Shown here: piece by piece, positions 44,761 to 54,200 of the stretch
How positions within the stretch are numbered: position 1 is the first letter of the stretch
Layout of the letters: every line of letters begins with the position of its first letter
DNA from: Streptomyces reniochalinae
GTDB taxonomy: Bacteria; Actinomycetota; Actinomycetes; Streptomycetales; Streptomycetaceae
Direction of reading: 5' to 3'
Assembly (NCBI RefSeq): GCF_003323735.1
Contig: NZ_QOIM01000034.1
Location: forward strand, 1-64,000
Length of the DNA stretch: 64,000 bases
Made by a program: the position numbers and the translations under genes
The notes under the pieces: generated by a model
What the model was told of the DNA's origin: nothing
Seen by the model: the letters and a program-made list of their open reading frames with translations, nothing else
The model's database searches: none

Positions 44761-46462
44761 CGCGGAGGCGCGTCTTGACCACCTTGCCGCTCGCGTTGCG
44801 CGGCAGTGCCGCGACGAATTCGACGTCCCTGGGGACCTTGTAGTTGGCCATCTCCCGACGGGACCAGGCGATGAGGTCGTCGGCGGTGACGGTGGCGCCC
44901 GGGTGGCGGACGGCGAAGGCTTTGCCGACCTCGCCGAGCCGGGGGTCGGGCACGCCGATGACGGCGGCCTCACTGATGTCGGGGTGCCGGCTGAGCAGCT
45001 GCTCGATCTCGGCGGGGTAGGCGTTGAAGCCGCCGACGATGAACATGTCCTTGATGCGGTCGGTGATGCGCAGGTTGCCCCGGGCGTCCAGGACTCCGAT
45101 GTCGCCGGTGCGCAGCCAGCCGTCGGGGGAGAGGACCTCCGCCGTCTCCTCCGGTTCCTCGAAATAGCCGGACATGACGTGGTAGCCGCGTACCAGGACC
45201 TCGCCCGGCTCGCCGGGGGGCTGCGGAGCGCCCGCGGGGGAGACGACTTTCACCTCCGTACCGGGTATGGCCCGTCCCGAGGTGGCGGCGACGGTCTCGG
45301 CGGGGTCGCCGCGGCGGCACATGGTGACGGTGCCCGCGGCCTCGGTGAGGCCGTAGGCGGTCAGGACGGTGCCGACCCCCAGTTCGGCACGCAGCCGCTC
45401 GACGAGTTCGAGGGGGACGACGGCGGCGCCGGTGACGACCAGCCGGAGCGCGCTCAGGTCGTGCTGCCGGCGGGCGGGGTGGTCCAGCAGCGCCTGGTGG
45501 AGGGTGGGCGGCCCCGGCAGCACGCTGACGCGCTCGGTGGCGATGTGCGCGAGCGCGGTCTCGACGTTGAAGACGGGCTGCGGGATCATCGTCGCGCCGC
45601 GCAGCAGGCAGGCGATGACGCCCGCTTTGTAGCCGAAGGTGTGGAAGAACGGGTTGACGATCAGGTACCGGTCGCCTTCTTCCAGACCGGCCAGTTCGCT
45701 CCACACGGTGTAGACGCGGAGCGTCTGTTCGTGGGTGATCACGGCGCCTTTCGGGCGCCCCGTCGTGCCCGAGGTGAAGGTGAGGTCGGACGGCGCGGAG
45801 GGGCTGACGCGGGCGGCGCGGGCGCGGACCGCCTCACGGGAGACCGACGCGCCGCCGGCCAGGAAGTCCGTCCAGGTGCGGAAGGAGGCGGGCGCGTCCT
45901 GCGCCAGGACCACCACCTGCCGCAGGTGCGGCAGTCCCGGCAGTGGGCCCTCGCCCAGCCCCTCGGCGGTGGCGCGGCGCAGTGAGGCGACGTACGACGT
46001 GCCCAGGAACGTGCCGGTGACGAACAGCAGCCTGGCGCGGGTCTTGCCGAGCACGTAGGCGGCTTCGGCGCCTTTGAAACGGGTGTTGACAGGGACGAGG
46101 ACGCCGCCGGCGGTGACCGCTCCGAGCGCGGCGACGATCCAGTCGAGGGTGTTGGGCGCCCAGACGGCCACCCGGTCGCCGGGTTCCAGGCCGCAGGCCA
46201 GACATGCGGCTGCGGCCCGCTCGACGCGCTCACCCAGGTCGGCGTACGAGATCCGGGTGCGCCCCTCGACGACGGCTTCGCGCTCCGGGTAGCGGTCCGC
46301 GGCGGCCCGGACGAGAGCCGGGATGGTCCCGGCAGCGGTTTCCGCGCCGGCGCCGGTGGCGGGGGCCGCGACGGCGGCGGACGCCGCTTGGGTGCGGGCC
46401 GCCGGGGCCGCTTCGGCAGTGGACGCCGGGACCGCTCCGGGTGGGATGTCCTTACCACTCAC
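44750..46462 (-). CDS. Acyl-CoA ligase (FadD-type AMP-forming)
   Basis: AGGAGG six bases before the GTG at 46462 sets the start. The first 45 residues are Ala-rich and probably disordered. The 570-residue enzyme has the ANL motifs TFTSGTTGRPKGAVI (phosphate loop), YGLTEAAG, GWLRTGDIGVLD and the C-terminal catalytic Lys in RNASGKVVKTRLR. It activates a carboxylate with ATP and CoA. Its overall look resembles FadD3-like ligases that act on degraded steroid rings in mycobacteria, but the substrate is not determined. It shares operator E with the divergent thiolase-like gene. Confidence 0.85.
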   Translation of the reverse strand: MSGKDIPPGAVPASTAEAAPAARTQAASAAVAAPATGAGAETAAGTIPALVRAAADRYPEREAVVEGRTRISYADLGERVERAAAACLACGLEPGDRVAVWAPNTLDWIVAALGAVTAGGVLVPVNTRFKGAEAAYVLGKTRARLLFVTGTFLGTSYVASLRRATAEGLGEGPLPGLPHLRQVVVLAQDAPASFRTWTDFLAGGASVSREAVRARAARVSPSAPSDLTFTSGTTGRPKGAVITHEQTLRVYTVWSELAGLEEGDRYLIVNPFFHTFGYKAGVIACLLRGATMIPQPVFNVETALAHIATERVSVLPGPPTLHQALLDHPARRQHDLSALRLVVTGAAVVPLELVERLRAELGVGTVLTAYGLTEAAGTVTMCRRGDPAETVAATSGRAIPGTEVKVVSPAGAPQPPGEPGEVLVRGYHVMSGYFEEPEETAEVLSPDGWLRTGDIGVLDARGNLRITDRIKDMFIVGGFNAYPAEIEQLLSRHPDISEAAVIGVPDPRLGEVGKAFAVRHPGATVTADDLIAWSRREMANYKVPRDVEFVAALPRNASGKVVKTRLRGRR

Positions 46463-46586
46463 TGTGCGCCTCCTTGGCCGAGCCGCCGCCGCTGCCCGCT
46501 GCACTACTGCGCTGAGCCACTGCACCGCCGCAGTTGTGCGGTGCGGCTCCCGGGACGGTTGCGCGGCTCTCGTCGCGCACCGGTAC

Positions 46587-46601
46587 CTGACACACCGTCA
46601 G
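46587..46601. promoter_or_regulatory. CTGACGGNNCGTCAG-type operator (site E)
   Basis: CTGACACACCGTCAG lies between the divergent ligase (start 46462) and thiolase-like (start 46666) genes. The outer arms are perfect, with flanks ACC and GTT that also pair. Confidence 0.7.
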
Positions 46602-46665
46602 GTTAGCTGTAGCCTCCCGGACTGTCAGCAGCGGTGCACCAGTCAGGTCGCCCGAGGAGGACGCC

Positions 46666-47805
46666 ATGAAGGACGCCACGGCGATCGTCGGCATAGGGCA
46701 GACGCCGTTCGCCAAGCGGCTCGACGAATCCGAGAAGAGCCTGGCCTGCCGCGCCATCCTGGGCGCGCTGGAGGACGCGGGAATCGCCCCCTTCGAGGTG
46801 GACGGTTTCGCCTCGTACACGATGGAGGAGACCGACGAGGTCGAGGTCGCCAAGGCGATCGGCGCCGGCGACGTCACGTTCTTCTCCAAGGTCGGCTACG
46901 GCGGTGGCGGCTCGTGCGCGACCCTCGCGCACCTGGTGGCCGCGATTGCCACCGGACAGGCCACCGTGGGCGTCGCCTGGCGCTCCCGCAAGCGGGGTTC
47001 GGGCACCCGGCCGTGGGGAAGAACCGCGGCGCAACTCCCCACACCCGCGCAGTGGACGCGTCCCTTCGGACTGCTGCGTCCCGCCGACGAGATCGGCATG
47101 CTCGCCCGGCGCTACATGCACGAGTACGGGGCCACCCGCGACCACCTCTTCAACGTCGCCCTGGCCTGCCGCAACCGCGCCAACCAGAACCCCGCCGCGA
47201 TGATGTACGAGCGGCCGCTGACCCGCGAGATGTACATGACGGCCCGCTGGATCAGTGAGCCGCTGTGCCTGTTCGACAACTGTCTGGAGACCGACGGGGC
47301 GCTCGCCTGTGTGCTGGTCTCCGCCGACCGCGCCCGCGACTGCCGCCGCAGACCCGTCTACGTCCACGCCGCGGCGCAGGGCCTGCCCGCCCAGCACCAC
47401 GGCATGGTCAACTACTGGAACGACGATCCGCTGCGCGGCCCCGCCTGGACGGCGGCCCGGCAGCTGTGGAAGCAGGCGGATCTCGGCCCCGCCGACGTGG
47501 ACGTGGCGCAGATCTACGACGCGTTCACCGTACTCGTCCCGCTCTCCCTGGAGGGCTACGGCTTCTGCGGGCGCGGGGAGGGAGCCGCGTTCACCGAGGG
47601 CGGCGCACTGGAGATCGGTGGCCGTCTGCCGCTGAACACCGCGGGAGGCGGACTGAGCGAGGCGTACGTGCACGGTTTCAACCTGATCACCGAGGGGGTG
47701 CGGCAGCTGCGCGGCACCTCGACCGCGCAGGTGCCCGACGCCTCGACCTGTCTGGTGACGGCGGGCGAGTGCGTGCCCACCTCCGCACTGCTGCTGAGGA
47801 GCTGA
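46666..47805 (+). CDS. Thiolase-fold lipid-transfer-like protein (Ltp type)
   Basis: The 379-residue protein starts MKDATAIVGIGQTPFAKRL and has GYGGGGSCATLAHL (Cys84 near the nucleophile position), DVAQIYDAFTVLVPLSLE and a late NTAGGGLSEAYVHGFN. The usual GHPxGxxG His motif is replaced by SEAYVHG. Comparable changes define the Ltp2-like retro-aldolases of sterol side-chain degradation, which work with a DUF35 partner. A DUF35 gene follows after five bases. An aldolase rather than a thiolase is therefore a reasonable inference, not proven. Operator E lies 65 bases upstream. Confidence 0.82.
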   Translation: MKDATAIVGIGQTPFAKRLDESEKSLACRAILGALEDAGIAPFEVDGFASYTMEETDEVEVAKAIGAGDVTFFSKVGYGGGGSCATLAHLVAAIATGQATVGVAWRSRKRGSGTRPWGRTAAQLPTPAQWTRPFGLLRPADEIGMLARRYMHEYGATRDHLFNVALACRNRANQNPAAMMYERPLTREMYMTARWISEPLCLFDNCLETDGALACVLVSADRARDCRRRPVYVHAAAQGLPAQHHGMVNYWNDDPLRGPAWTAARQLWKQADLGPADVDVAQIYDAFTVLVPLSLEGYGFCGRGEGAAFTEGGALEIGGRLPLNTAGGGLSEAYVHGFNLITEGVRQLRGTSTAQVPDASTCLVTAGECVPTSALLLRS

Positions 47806-47810
47806 GAGCT

Positions 47811-48296
47811 GTGACCGCGACCGTGACCGCTTCCGTGTTCCCTGTTCCCGCGGACGGGCTGCTGCTGCCCGTCCCCGACGACGACGGTGCGCCGTTTTGG
47901 GCCTACGCCGCGCGGGGCGAGCTGCGCGTGCAGATCTGCCGCGACTGCGGAGTGCGCCGCTTCCCGCCCCGGCCGTGCTGTCCGCACTGCCGGTCCTTCG
48001 AGAGCGAGTGGCAGAAGGTGAGCGGGCGCGGGCGCGTCTGGTCGTACGTGGTGGCGCACCCGCCGCTGCTGCCGTCGTACGCCGCGCTCGCGCCGTACGA
48101 CGTGGCGGTAGTGGAACTCGTTGAGGACCCCGCGATCCGGCTCGTCGGCAATCTGGTCGCCGCGCCGGACGCACCGCTCGGCTCCGTGGACGCCGCCAGG
48201 TTGCGCATCGGCGCACCGGTACGGGCCGTCTTCTGCGCGCTGGGCGAGGGCAGCGAGCGGGTGACGGTGCCGCGCTGGATGCTGGAGCGGCCGTGA
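47811..48296 (+). CDS. DUF35 Zn-ribbon/OB-fold protein
   Basis: A GAGGAGC-type ribosome site at the end of the previous gene precedes the GTG at 47811. The 161-residue protein has a zinc ribbon CRDCG...CCPHC (about residues 39-60) followed by an OB-fold (GRGRVWSYVVAHPPLLPSYA, VAVVELVEDPAIRLVGNLV). DUF35 proteins pair with thiolase-like enzymes and present or stabilise acyl-CoA substrates, as with ChsH2 and Ltp2. The gap of five bases to the Ltp-like gene supports a complex. Confidence 0.87.
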   Translation: MTATVTASVFPVPADGLLLPVPDDDGAPFWAYAARGELRVQICRDCGVRRFPPRPCCPHCRSFESEWQKVSGRGRVWSYVVAHPPLLPSYAALAPYDVAVVELVEDPAIRLVGNLVAAPDAPLGSVDAARLRIGAPVRAVFCALGEGSERVTVPRWMLERP

Positions 48297-48356
48297 ACAG
48301 CGCGGCGAGGGGCGTGAGAAGCGGGGACAGCGCGGCGGTGGGCGTGAGGGGCGGGG
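48297..48356 (+). repeat. 30-bp tandem duplication in a short spacer
   Basis: Two copies of a 30-bp unit (ACAGCGCGGCG...GGGCGTGAG...GCGGGG) start at 48297 and 48327, with a further partial copy at about 48361. They fill the gap between the DUF35 and enoyl-CoA hydratase genes. Confidence 0.7.
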
Positions 48357-48366
48357 AGGGAGGGGC

Positions 48367-49164
48367 GTGAGCATCGGGCTGGAGTGCCGGGACGGCGTGG
48401 CGACGGTGACGCTGGACCGGCCGGAGAAGCACAACGCGCTGGACCTCGCCGACGCACGGGCTCTCTCCCGGACGTGGCGTAAGTTGCGTACCGACCGGGC
48501 GGTGCGTGCGGCCGTGGTGACCGGTGCGGGCAGGCGGGCCTTCTGCACGGGTGTCGACAGGTCCGCGGTCGCCGACGCGGAGGCCGTGCCGCAGCCGACG
48601 TCACCGTTCGCGGTCGAGGACCCGTTGCTTTCGATCGGTCCCAAGAGCAACGACCTGTGGATCCCGGTGCTGGCCGCCGTGGAGGGCATGGCGTGCGGGG
48701 GCGCGTTCTACCTGCTGAGCGAGGCGGAGTTCCTCGTGGCGACGGAGGAGTCCGCCTTCTTCGACCCGCACACCACCTACGGCATGGTCAGCGCGTACGA
48801 GGCCATGGGGATGGCGCAGCGGATGCCCTTCGGCGAGGTGGCACGGATGGCGCTGATGGGAACGGCCGAACGGATCTCGGGCAGGCGTGCTTACCAGACG
48901 GGCCTGGTCTCCGAACTCGCCCCGGCGGGCGGGGCGCTGGACGCCGCGCTGGACTGCGCACGGACCCTGGCCTCGTACCCGCCCGAGGCGGTGCAGGGGA
49001 CGGTGCGCGCGGTGTGGGCCGCGAAGGAGGCGGCCCGCAGCCAGGCGAGGGCCCAGGCCCCGCAGCTGATCGCCCTCGGCAACCTGCCGGCGGCGCGGCA
49101 GGCGGAGCTGTTCGCGGGGCGCCGGCGGAGCGGGCGGGACGGCGCCGCCTTCCGCACCCGGTAG
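48367..49164 (+). CDS. Enoyl-CoA hydratase/isomerase family protein
   Basis: The 265-residue crotonase-fold enzyme has TLDRPEKHNALDLADARAL, the oxyanion-hole segments RRAFCTGVDRSAV and VEGMACGGAFYLLSEAEF, and the helix AMGMAQRMPFGEVARMALMG. The residue usually supplying a catalytic Glu reads FFDPHTTYG, so hydration by the standard two-Glu mechanism is doubtful. It may be an isomerase, a C-C hydrolase or a ring-cleaving variant. It is third in the operon after the Ltp-like and DUF35 genes. Confidence 0.83.
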   Translation: MSIGLECRDGVATVTLDRPEKHNALDLADARALSRTWRKLRTDRAVRAAVVTGAGRRAFCTGVDRSAVADAEAVPQPTSPFAVEDPLLSIGPKSNDLWIPVLAAVEGMACGGAFYLLSEAEFLVATEESAFFDPHTTYGMVSAYEAMGMAQRMPFGEVARMALMGTAERISGRRAYQTGLVSELAPAGGALDAALDCARTLASYPPEAVQGTVRAVWAAKEAARSQARAQAPQLIALGNLPAARQAELFAGRRRSGRDGAAFRTR

Positions 49165-49227
49165 GGGGCACGAGCGCGCCCGGTAACCGCAGAGGTTCTG
49201 TGTCCGAGGGAGCGCGATTCCGTGCCT

Positions 49228-49258
49228 GCCGCGCGGAGAGGGTGCCCCTCCGCGCGGC
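49228..49258. terminator. Bidirectional terminator hairpin
   Basis: GCCGCGCGGAG (49228-49238) pairs perfectly with CTCCGCGCGGC (49248-49258); the loop adds a GGG/CCC pairing. It lies between the convergent hydratase and secreted-protein genes. Confidence 0.65.
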
Positions 49259-49287
49259 TGAGGGAGGGCACATCTCAAGCGAGGGTG

Positions 49288-49833
49288 TCACCTGACCGAG
49301 GAGACCTCGCACTCCACGACGTCCCGCACCTTCGACGGGGTCTCCATCGGCACCTTCACCGACCGTGAACTGCCGCCCTTGACCCTCGTGCGGAAGGAGC
49401 CGGAGTCGACGACCTCACCGGCCGCGTCGAGGAAGTCCACCTCGACCACGAAGGTGCCCGACCTGTCACCCGCGTTGCGCACCCGCACGGTCGCGCCGGG
49501 CTTCTTCCCCGGCTCGGCCTCCGCGCACTCGGTCACGTATCCCGACCCGTTCGCGCTGCCGCCACCCGAACCGCTGCTGGAGCTGGAGCCGGAGGCGGTG
49601 CGGCCGCTTGTGTAACCCCTGGTGGAGCCGCTGCCGTAGCCGCTGTCCGAGCTGCCGGTGTGGCTGTGGCTGCTGGACTTCTCGCTGCTGCAACCGCCTC
49701 CGCCGTGGCCGCCGCCGCGGCTCTTGCCGCCGCCACTGTGACCGCCCGACGAGCGGGCCTGGCTGAATCCCGTCAGCGTCAGTAGGACGACCGAGACGGC
49801 GGCGATCAGCTTCAGGTGCCGCAACCGCTTCAT
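49288..49833 (-). CDS. Secreted Ser/Gly-rich protein
   Basis: The 181-residue product starts MKRLRHLKLIAAVSVVLLTL with a Sec signal peptide ending near ARS. A Gly/Ser/His-rich linker of about 70 residues follows. The C-terminal beta-rich domain (GATVRVRNAGDRSGTFVVEV, FLDAAGEVVDSGSF, VECEVSSV) resembles FxLYD/immunoglobulin-like cell-surface domains, with two Cys (TECAE and VECEV) likely bridged. Its function is unknown. An upstream in-frame ATG at 49851 is less likely because it lengthens the signal peptide's n-region. Confidence 0.7.
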   Translation of the reverse strand: MKRLRHLKLIAAVSVVLLTLTGFSQARSSGGHSGGGKSRGGGHGGGGCSSEKSSSHSHTGSSDSGYGSGSTRGYTSGRTASGSSSSSGSGGGSANGSGYVTECAEAEPGKKPGATVRVRNAGDRSGTFVVEVDFLDAAGEVVDSGSFRTRVKGGSSRSVKVPMETPSKVRDVVECEVSSVR

Positions 49834-50003
49834 GAGAACCCCCGAAAACACGTGGACACCACAACCTTTGTCGCGTCCAGTTCAATCATTGCCACCGGCT
49901 CAAGACGTCCACAGTGGCGAGCAGGTTCCCGGCGGCGTAGCGTCGAGAGCGGATCACGCACCCGTACGGCGTCGGGAGCGGCGCCGGGAAGCGAGGCGAG
50001 ACC

Positions 50004-51113
50004 ATGATCCGCAACGCGATCGGGTCGCTACTCGCCCTCATCGGGGCAGCGGCCGCCGTCTACAGCCCCTTCCGACCGTGGTACGACGGCCGCCTCGGAC
50101 GCGACTTCCGCCTCGACGCGCTCTTCCAGTCCGCCGGCATCACCGGCGCGGGCGCGGCCTTGTTCACAGGGCTCTTCGTGCTGATGCTGGTCGCGGCCGT
50201 CATCGCCGTGCTGGGGGTGCTGGCGCGCTCGCGCGCCTTGGTGCTCGTCTCGGGCGTGCTGGCGCTGGGCTTCACCGTCCTGTGGATGGTGCGCCAGGGG
50301 CAGGCCGCGGGCAGCCTCACGGCCGGCGGCACAGGGGGCCTCGCCTCGGGCGCCTGGCTCGGCCTGGGAGGCGGTGTCCTGCTGCTGCTCGCCGGCGCCA
50401 TGATGGCGGGGCGCCGGGGCGTGCGCCACCGCGCCGCCGCGCCCTCCCGCACGGAAAGAGACCCGGACGGGGACACACTGGAGCAGCCGTACGCGGGGCA
50501 GCCCCCGCCCCAGCAGCCGTACGCGGGCGCTCCCCCGCCCCAGCAGCCGTACGCCGGTGCGCCGCCCTCTCCCCCTCCGGCTGAGCCGTATCCGCAGCCG
50601 TATCCGGGACAGCCCGGAATGCGCGGGGCTCCCCCGCAGCAGCACTACCCCGGCCCCCAGCCCCCCGAGCCCGGCGCGGCACCTAACGAGCAGCCCGCCC
50701 CCGGACCGGCCGCCCACCAGCAGCCGGAGCCGTACGGGACGCGGCCCCACCGCCAGGAGCCGTACGCGACGGAGCCCTACCAGCAGGAGCCGTACGGCAC
50801 GGACCCGCACGCTCCGGAGCCGTACGAGTCACGTGCCGGCACCCAGGGCGCTCCACTGGACGAACCGTACGAGCCGGCCCCGGCCACGACGGAGACCGGT
50901 CCGCAGGCGGAAGCCGAGCGGCGAGCGGAAGCCGGCCCGCAGGCGGAAGGGGAGATGGAAGCGGCGAGGACGGAAGAGGAGACGGAGGCGGGGCGGGGAT
51001 CCGATCCGATGGACAACACGCGTCCCTTCCCGACAACTCCCCCGCCGCCTGGCGACCGCCCCGGTGACGAGAACGAGGACACCTGGCCGCACAGAGGACG
51101 CGACGCGGCGTAA
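50004..51113 (+). CDS. Membrane protein with YxEP/PYAG repeat tail
   Basis: The 369-residue protein has about four transmembrane helices in the first 145 residues (AIGSLLALIGAAAAVYSPF, AALFTGLFVLMLVAAVIAVL, ALVLVSGVLALGFTVLWMV, GVLLLLAGAMMAG). A disordered tail of about 220 residues follows, with PYAGQPPPQQ repeats and later EPYGT/EPYAT repeats, ending acidic. No family function is recognised. It converges with a Ser/Thr kinase gene and could be a substrate or partner; that is speculation. Confidence 0.7.
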   Translation: MIRNAIGSLLALIGAAAAVYSPFRPWYDGRLGRDFRLDALFQSAGITGAGAALFTGLFVLMLVAAVIAVLGVLARSRALVLVSGVLALGFTVLWMVRQGQAAGSLTAGGTGGLASGAWLGLGGGVLLLLAGAMMAGRRGVRHRAAAPSRTERDPDGDTLEQPYAGQPPPQQPYAGAPPPQQPYAGAPPSPPPAEPYPQPYPGQPGMRGAPPQQHYPGPQPPEPGAAPNEQPAPGPAAHQQPEPYGTRPHRQEPYATEPYQQEPYGTDPHAPEPYESRAGTQGAPLDEPYEPAPATTETGPQAEAERRAEAGPQAEGEMEAARTEEETEAGRGSDPMDNTRPFPTTPPPPGDRPGDENEDTWPHRGRDAA

Positions 51114-51159
51114 GACGGCCGCACGGTGGCACGGTCGTGCTCGACCAACGACGAGAACC

Positions 51160-51198
51160 CGCGCCCGCCGGGCCGCGTGCAGGGGGCCGGCGGGCGCG
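51160..51198. terminator. 12-bp hairpin between convergent genes
   Basis: CGCGCCCGCCGG (51160-51171) pairs with CCGGCGGGCGCG (51187-51198) across a 15-base loop, between the membrane-protein stop (51113) and the kinase stop (51205). Confidence 0.65.
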
Positions 51199-51204
51199 CG
51201 CAGA

Positions 51205-54200
51205 TCAGGCGGACTGGCGTGACTGTCCGGTGCCCTTGGTGGCGTCCAGCGCGTAGACGCAGCGGTCCTTGCTGCACGCGTACACCACGCCGCCCACCGC
51301 CACCGGCGAGCCGGTGATCTCCCCGCCGGTGGCGAGCTTCCAGCGCAGCTGCCCGCCCACGGCGTCGACGGTGTACAGACAGTGGTCGGCGGAGCCGAAG
51401 TGGACCCGCCCTTCGGCGACCACGGGGGCGCCCACCACGTCGGCGCCCGTGGCGAAGCGCCAGCGCGGCGTGCCGCTGACCGCGTCGAGCGTGTAGACGG
51501 CGCTGCCGCTGCCCAGGTGGACCAGGCCGTCGGCGGTGACGACGGGCTCCGCCGAGTGCCGCGCCTCCGTGGCGATACGCCAGCGGTCGTTGCCGCTGCC
51601 GGAGTCCAGCGCGTACACGGTGCCGAGGTAGTCGGCGAGGTAGACCCCGCCGCCGGTCACCCCGGGCCCCGGCACGAAAGCGGCCGGGCTCAGGAAGGCC
51701 GCGGGCGCGTCGAAACGCCACCTCTCCTGTCCGGTGGCCGCGTCCAGCGCGAACACCCGCGATCCCGCGCACACGTACGCCACACCGTCCTCGGCGACGG
51801 TCACCCGTACGGGCACCCCGCCCGTCGCGGAGGCGTCCCCGACGGGGTACGTCCAGCGCTCGGTGCCGGTGCGGGCCTCGAAGACGTACAGCCGCCCGTC
51901 CGCCCAGGTGTAGACGGCGCCGTCGGCGATGACGGGCCCGCCCTCGGGGGTCTCGAAATCCGTCTGGGCGCCCGTCAGGTCCCACAGCTTCTCGCCGGTT
52001 GCCGCCTCCCACGCCTGGACCCCGCCCCCGCGAGTCCCGGTGACCACGGTGCCGCGGTCCACCTGGAGGGCGTAGACCCAGCCGTCGGTGGCCAGCCGCC
52101 ACCGCTCGGACCCGTCGCCCGCGTCGAGCGCGTAGAGGCTCGGGCCGTCGGAGGCGTGTACCCGGCCGCCGGAGACGGCCATGGACCAGGCGACCTCGCG
52201 CGTCTTGAACTGCCTGCGTCCGCTGGCCACGTCCAGCGCGTGCACCTCGAAGGAGGTCACGTACACCAGATCGTCGGCGACGGCCGGCGAGCCCCACACG
52301 TCGTTCGACATCCGGAAACGCCACGGCCGCCAGCGCTGCGGCCCGCCCGACGAGACACCGGACCCCGCCGGATACCCGCCACCCGCCGAGTGCGCGGGGG
52401 GCTGGGACGGCGGCCGCGCGGGCGGCTGCGGATGCTGCGGGGACGGCGGCGGAGGTGCCGGCGGCTGGTGCAGCGGATGCACGCCGGGTGGCGGCACGGA
52501 CCCCGCGGACGGGTCCCCGCCCTGGTCGGCACCCCCGGCGGACCGGCCAGGAGCACCGTACGGGGGCGCGGGCGGCGGCGAGACGGCCTGCGGGGCAGCG
52601 GCGCCGTGCGCGGCGGACGGGCCGGCCAGTGGGGGCAGCGGCGCCGCGTACGGCTGTGCGTAGGAGGGTGGCGGAGTGCCGTCCCTGGGCCCGCCCCCCG
52701 ATCCGTCGGGGGCCCGCACCCAGCCCGAGGTCGGCTCTGTGCCCGCCTCGCGCCCCGTCTCGTCGGAGCGGCGCGGCCCCGGACCGATCGGCACCTGCGT
52801 GTTGGGCAGCTGGACGGGGTCCGCCTCCGGGCTGCCGGGCTGGGCGGAGGGGCGGGAGACGACAGGTGCCGAGCCGGGCACCGCAGCGCCGGGAGAGCCG
52901 GCGGCGTAGTCACCGGCGGCGGGGGCGGAGGGATCACCGGGGTGAGGGACACCCCGGACGGACGCACCGGAGGGACCGGGCGCCGCTGACGGACCGGACG
53001 CGTCGGCGACGGCGCCGACGGCGGGCGGCCCGCCGGGAATCCCCTGGTTCCACCCGGCAGCGGCGGGGCCGCCGCCTGCCGCGCCGTGGCCGCCCGCAGC
53101 TCCGGACCCGTTGCCGGAGACCCCCGGTCCACCACCGGGGACTTCCGGGCCGTTACCCGCTGCGCCGCCTCCGCTCATGGCGGACCCAGCGGACCCAGCG
53201 GCCCCCGCGGAAGCTGCGACACCCGCGTTTCCGGCCGCTCCCGCGTCCTGGCTCGGCCCCGCCTGCCCCGCGGCGGGCGGGCCGCCGGGGCCCACGGACC
53301 CCATGGCCGAACCGTCCGCGCCACTGCCCCCCGCCCCCGCGGGCGGGAACGACGCGGCGGGGGGCGGCGCGGACGCGGGCGGGCCGGAGGGCGCGGGCAC
53401 GGAGGGGGCCGGTAGGGAGCCGGCGGGTGACCCGCCGGGGGCGCCTCCCGCGGCCTGGCCCGCGTCGGCGGACGCCGCGTTCTGGCGCCGCATGGCACGT
53501 CCGCCCCGGCGGCGCTCGATCAGGGACACGGCGGTGATGGGCAGCCAGGCCGACACCGTGCCGCTGTCGTCGCTGCCCGCGCCGAACAGGTGCGGGGCGA
53601 GCTGCGCCTGGAGGTCGGCCGGGGTGGGCCGCTCCTCCGCGTTCATCCGCATGCACGAGTCGATCAGCGACCGCAGGTCGTCGGGCAGTCCCTCCAGGTC
53701 GGGGCCCTCACGCAGCAGCATGAAGACGGTCTCCACGGGGTTGGCCCCGTGGAAGGGCGCGTGTCCGGTCGCCGCGAAGACCAGGGTCGAGGCGAGCGAG
53801 AACACGTCACTGGCGCCGGTCACACTGCGGGAGTCGCGCGCCTGCTCGGGCGACATGTAGGCGGGGGTGCCCACAGCGACGTTCGTCATGGTCAGCCGCG
53901 TGTTGGAGACGCCGGAGGCGATACCGAAGTCGATGACACGCGGGCCGTCCTCGACGACCAGCACGTTGGAGGGCTTCAGGTCCCGGTGGACCAGCCCGGC
54001 ACCGTGGATGGACTGGAGCGCCTCGGCGACCCCGGCCGCCAGCCAGCGCACCGCCTGCACCGGCAGCGGACCGCACTCGGTGACTATTTCCTCCAGCGAG
54101 GGCGAGGGCACGTACGCGGTGGCCAGCCACGGGATGGCGGCGCGCGGGTCGGCGTCCACGACGGCGGCCGTGTAGAAGCCGCTGACCGCCCGCGCGGCCT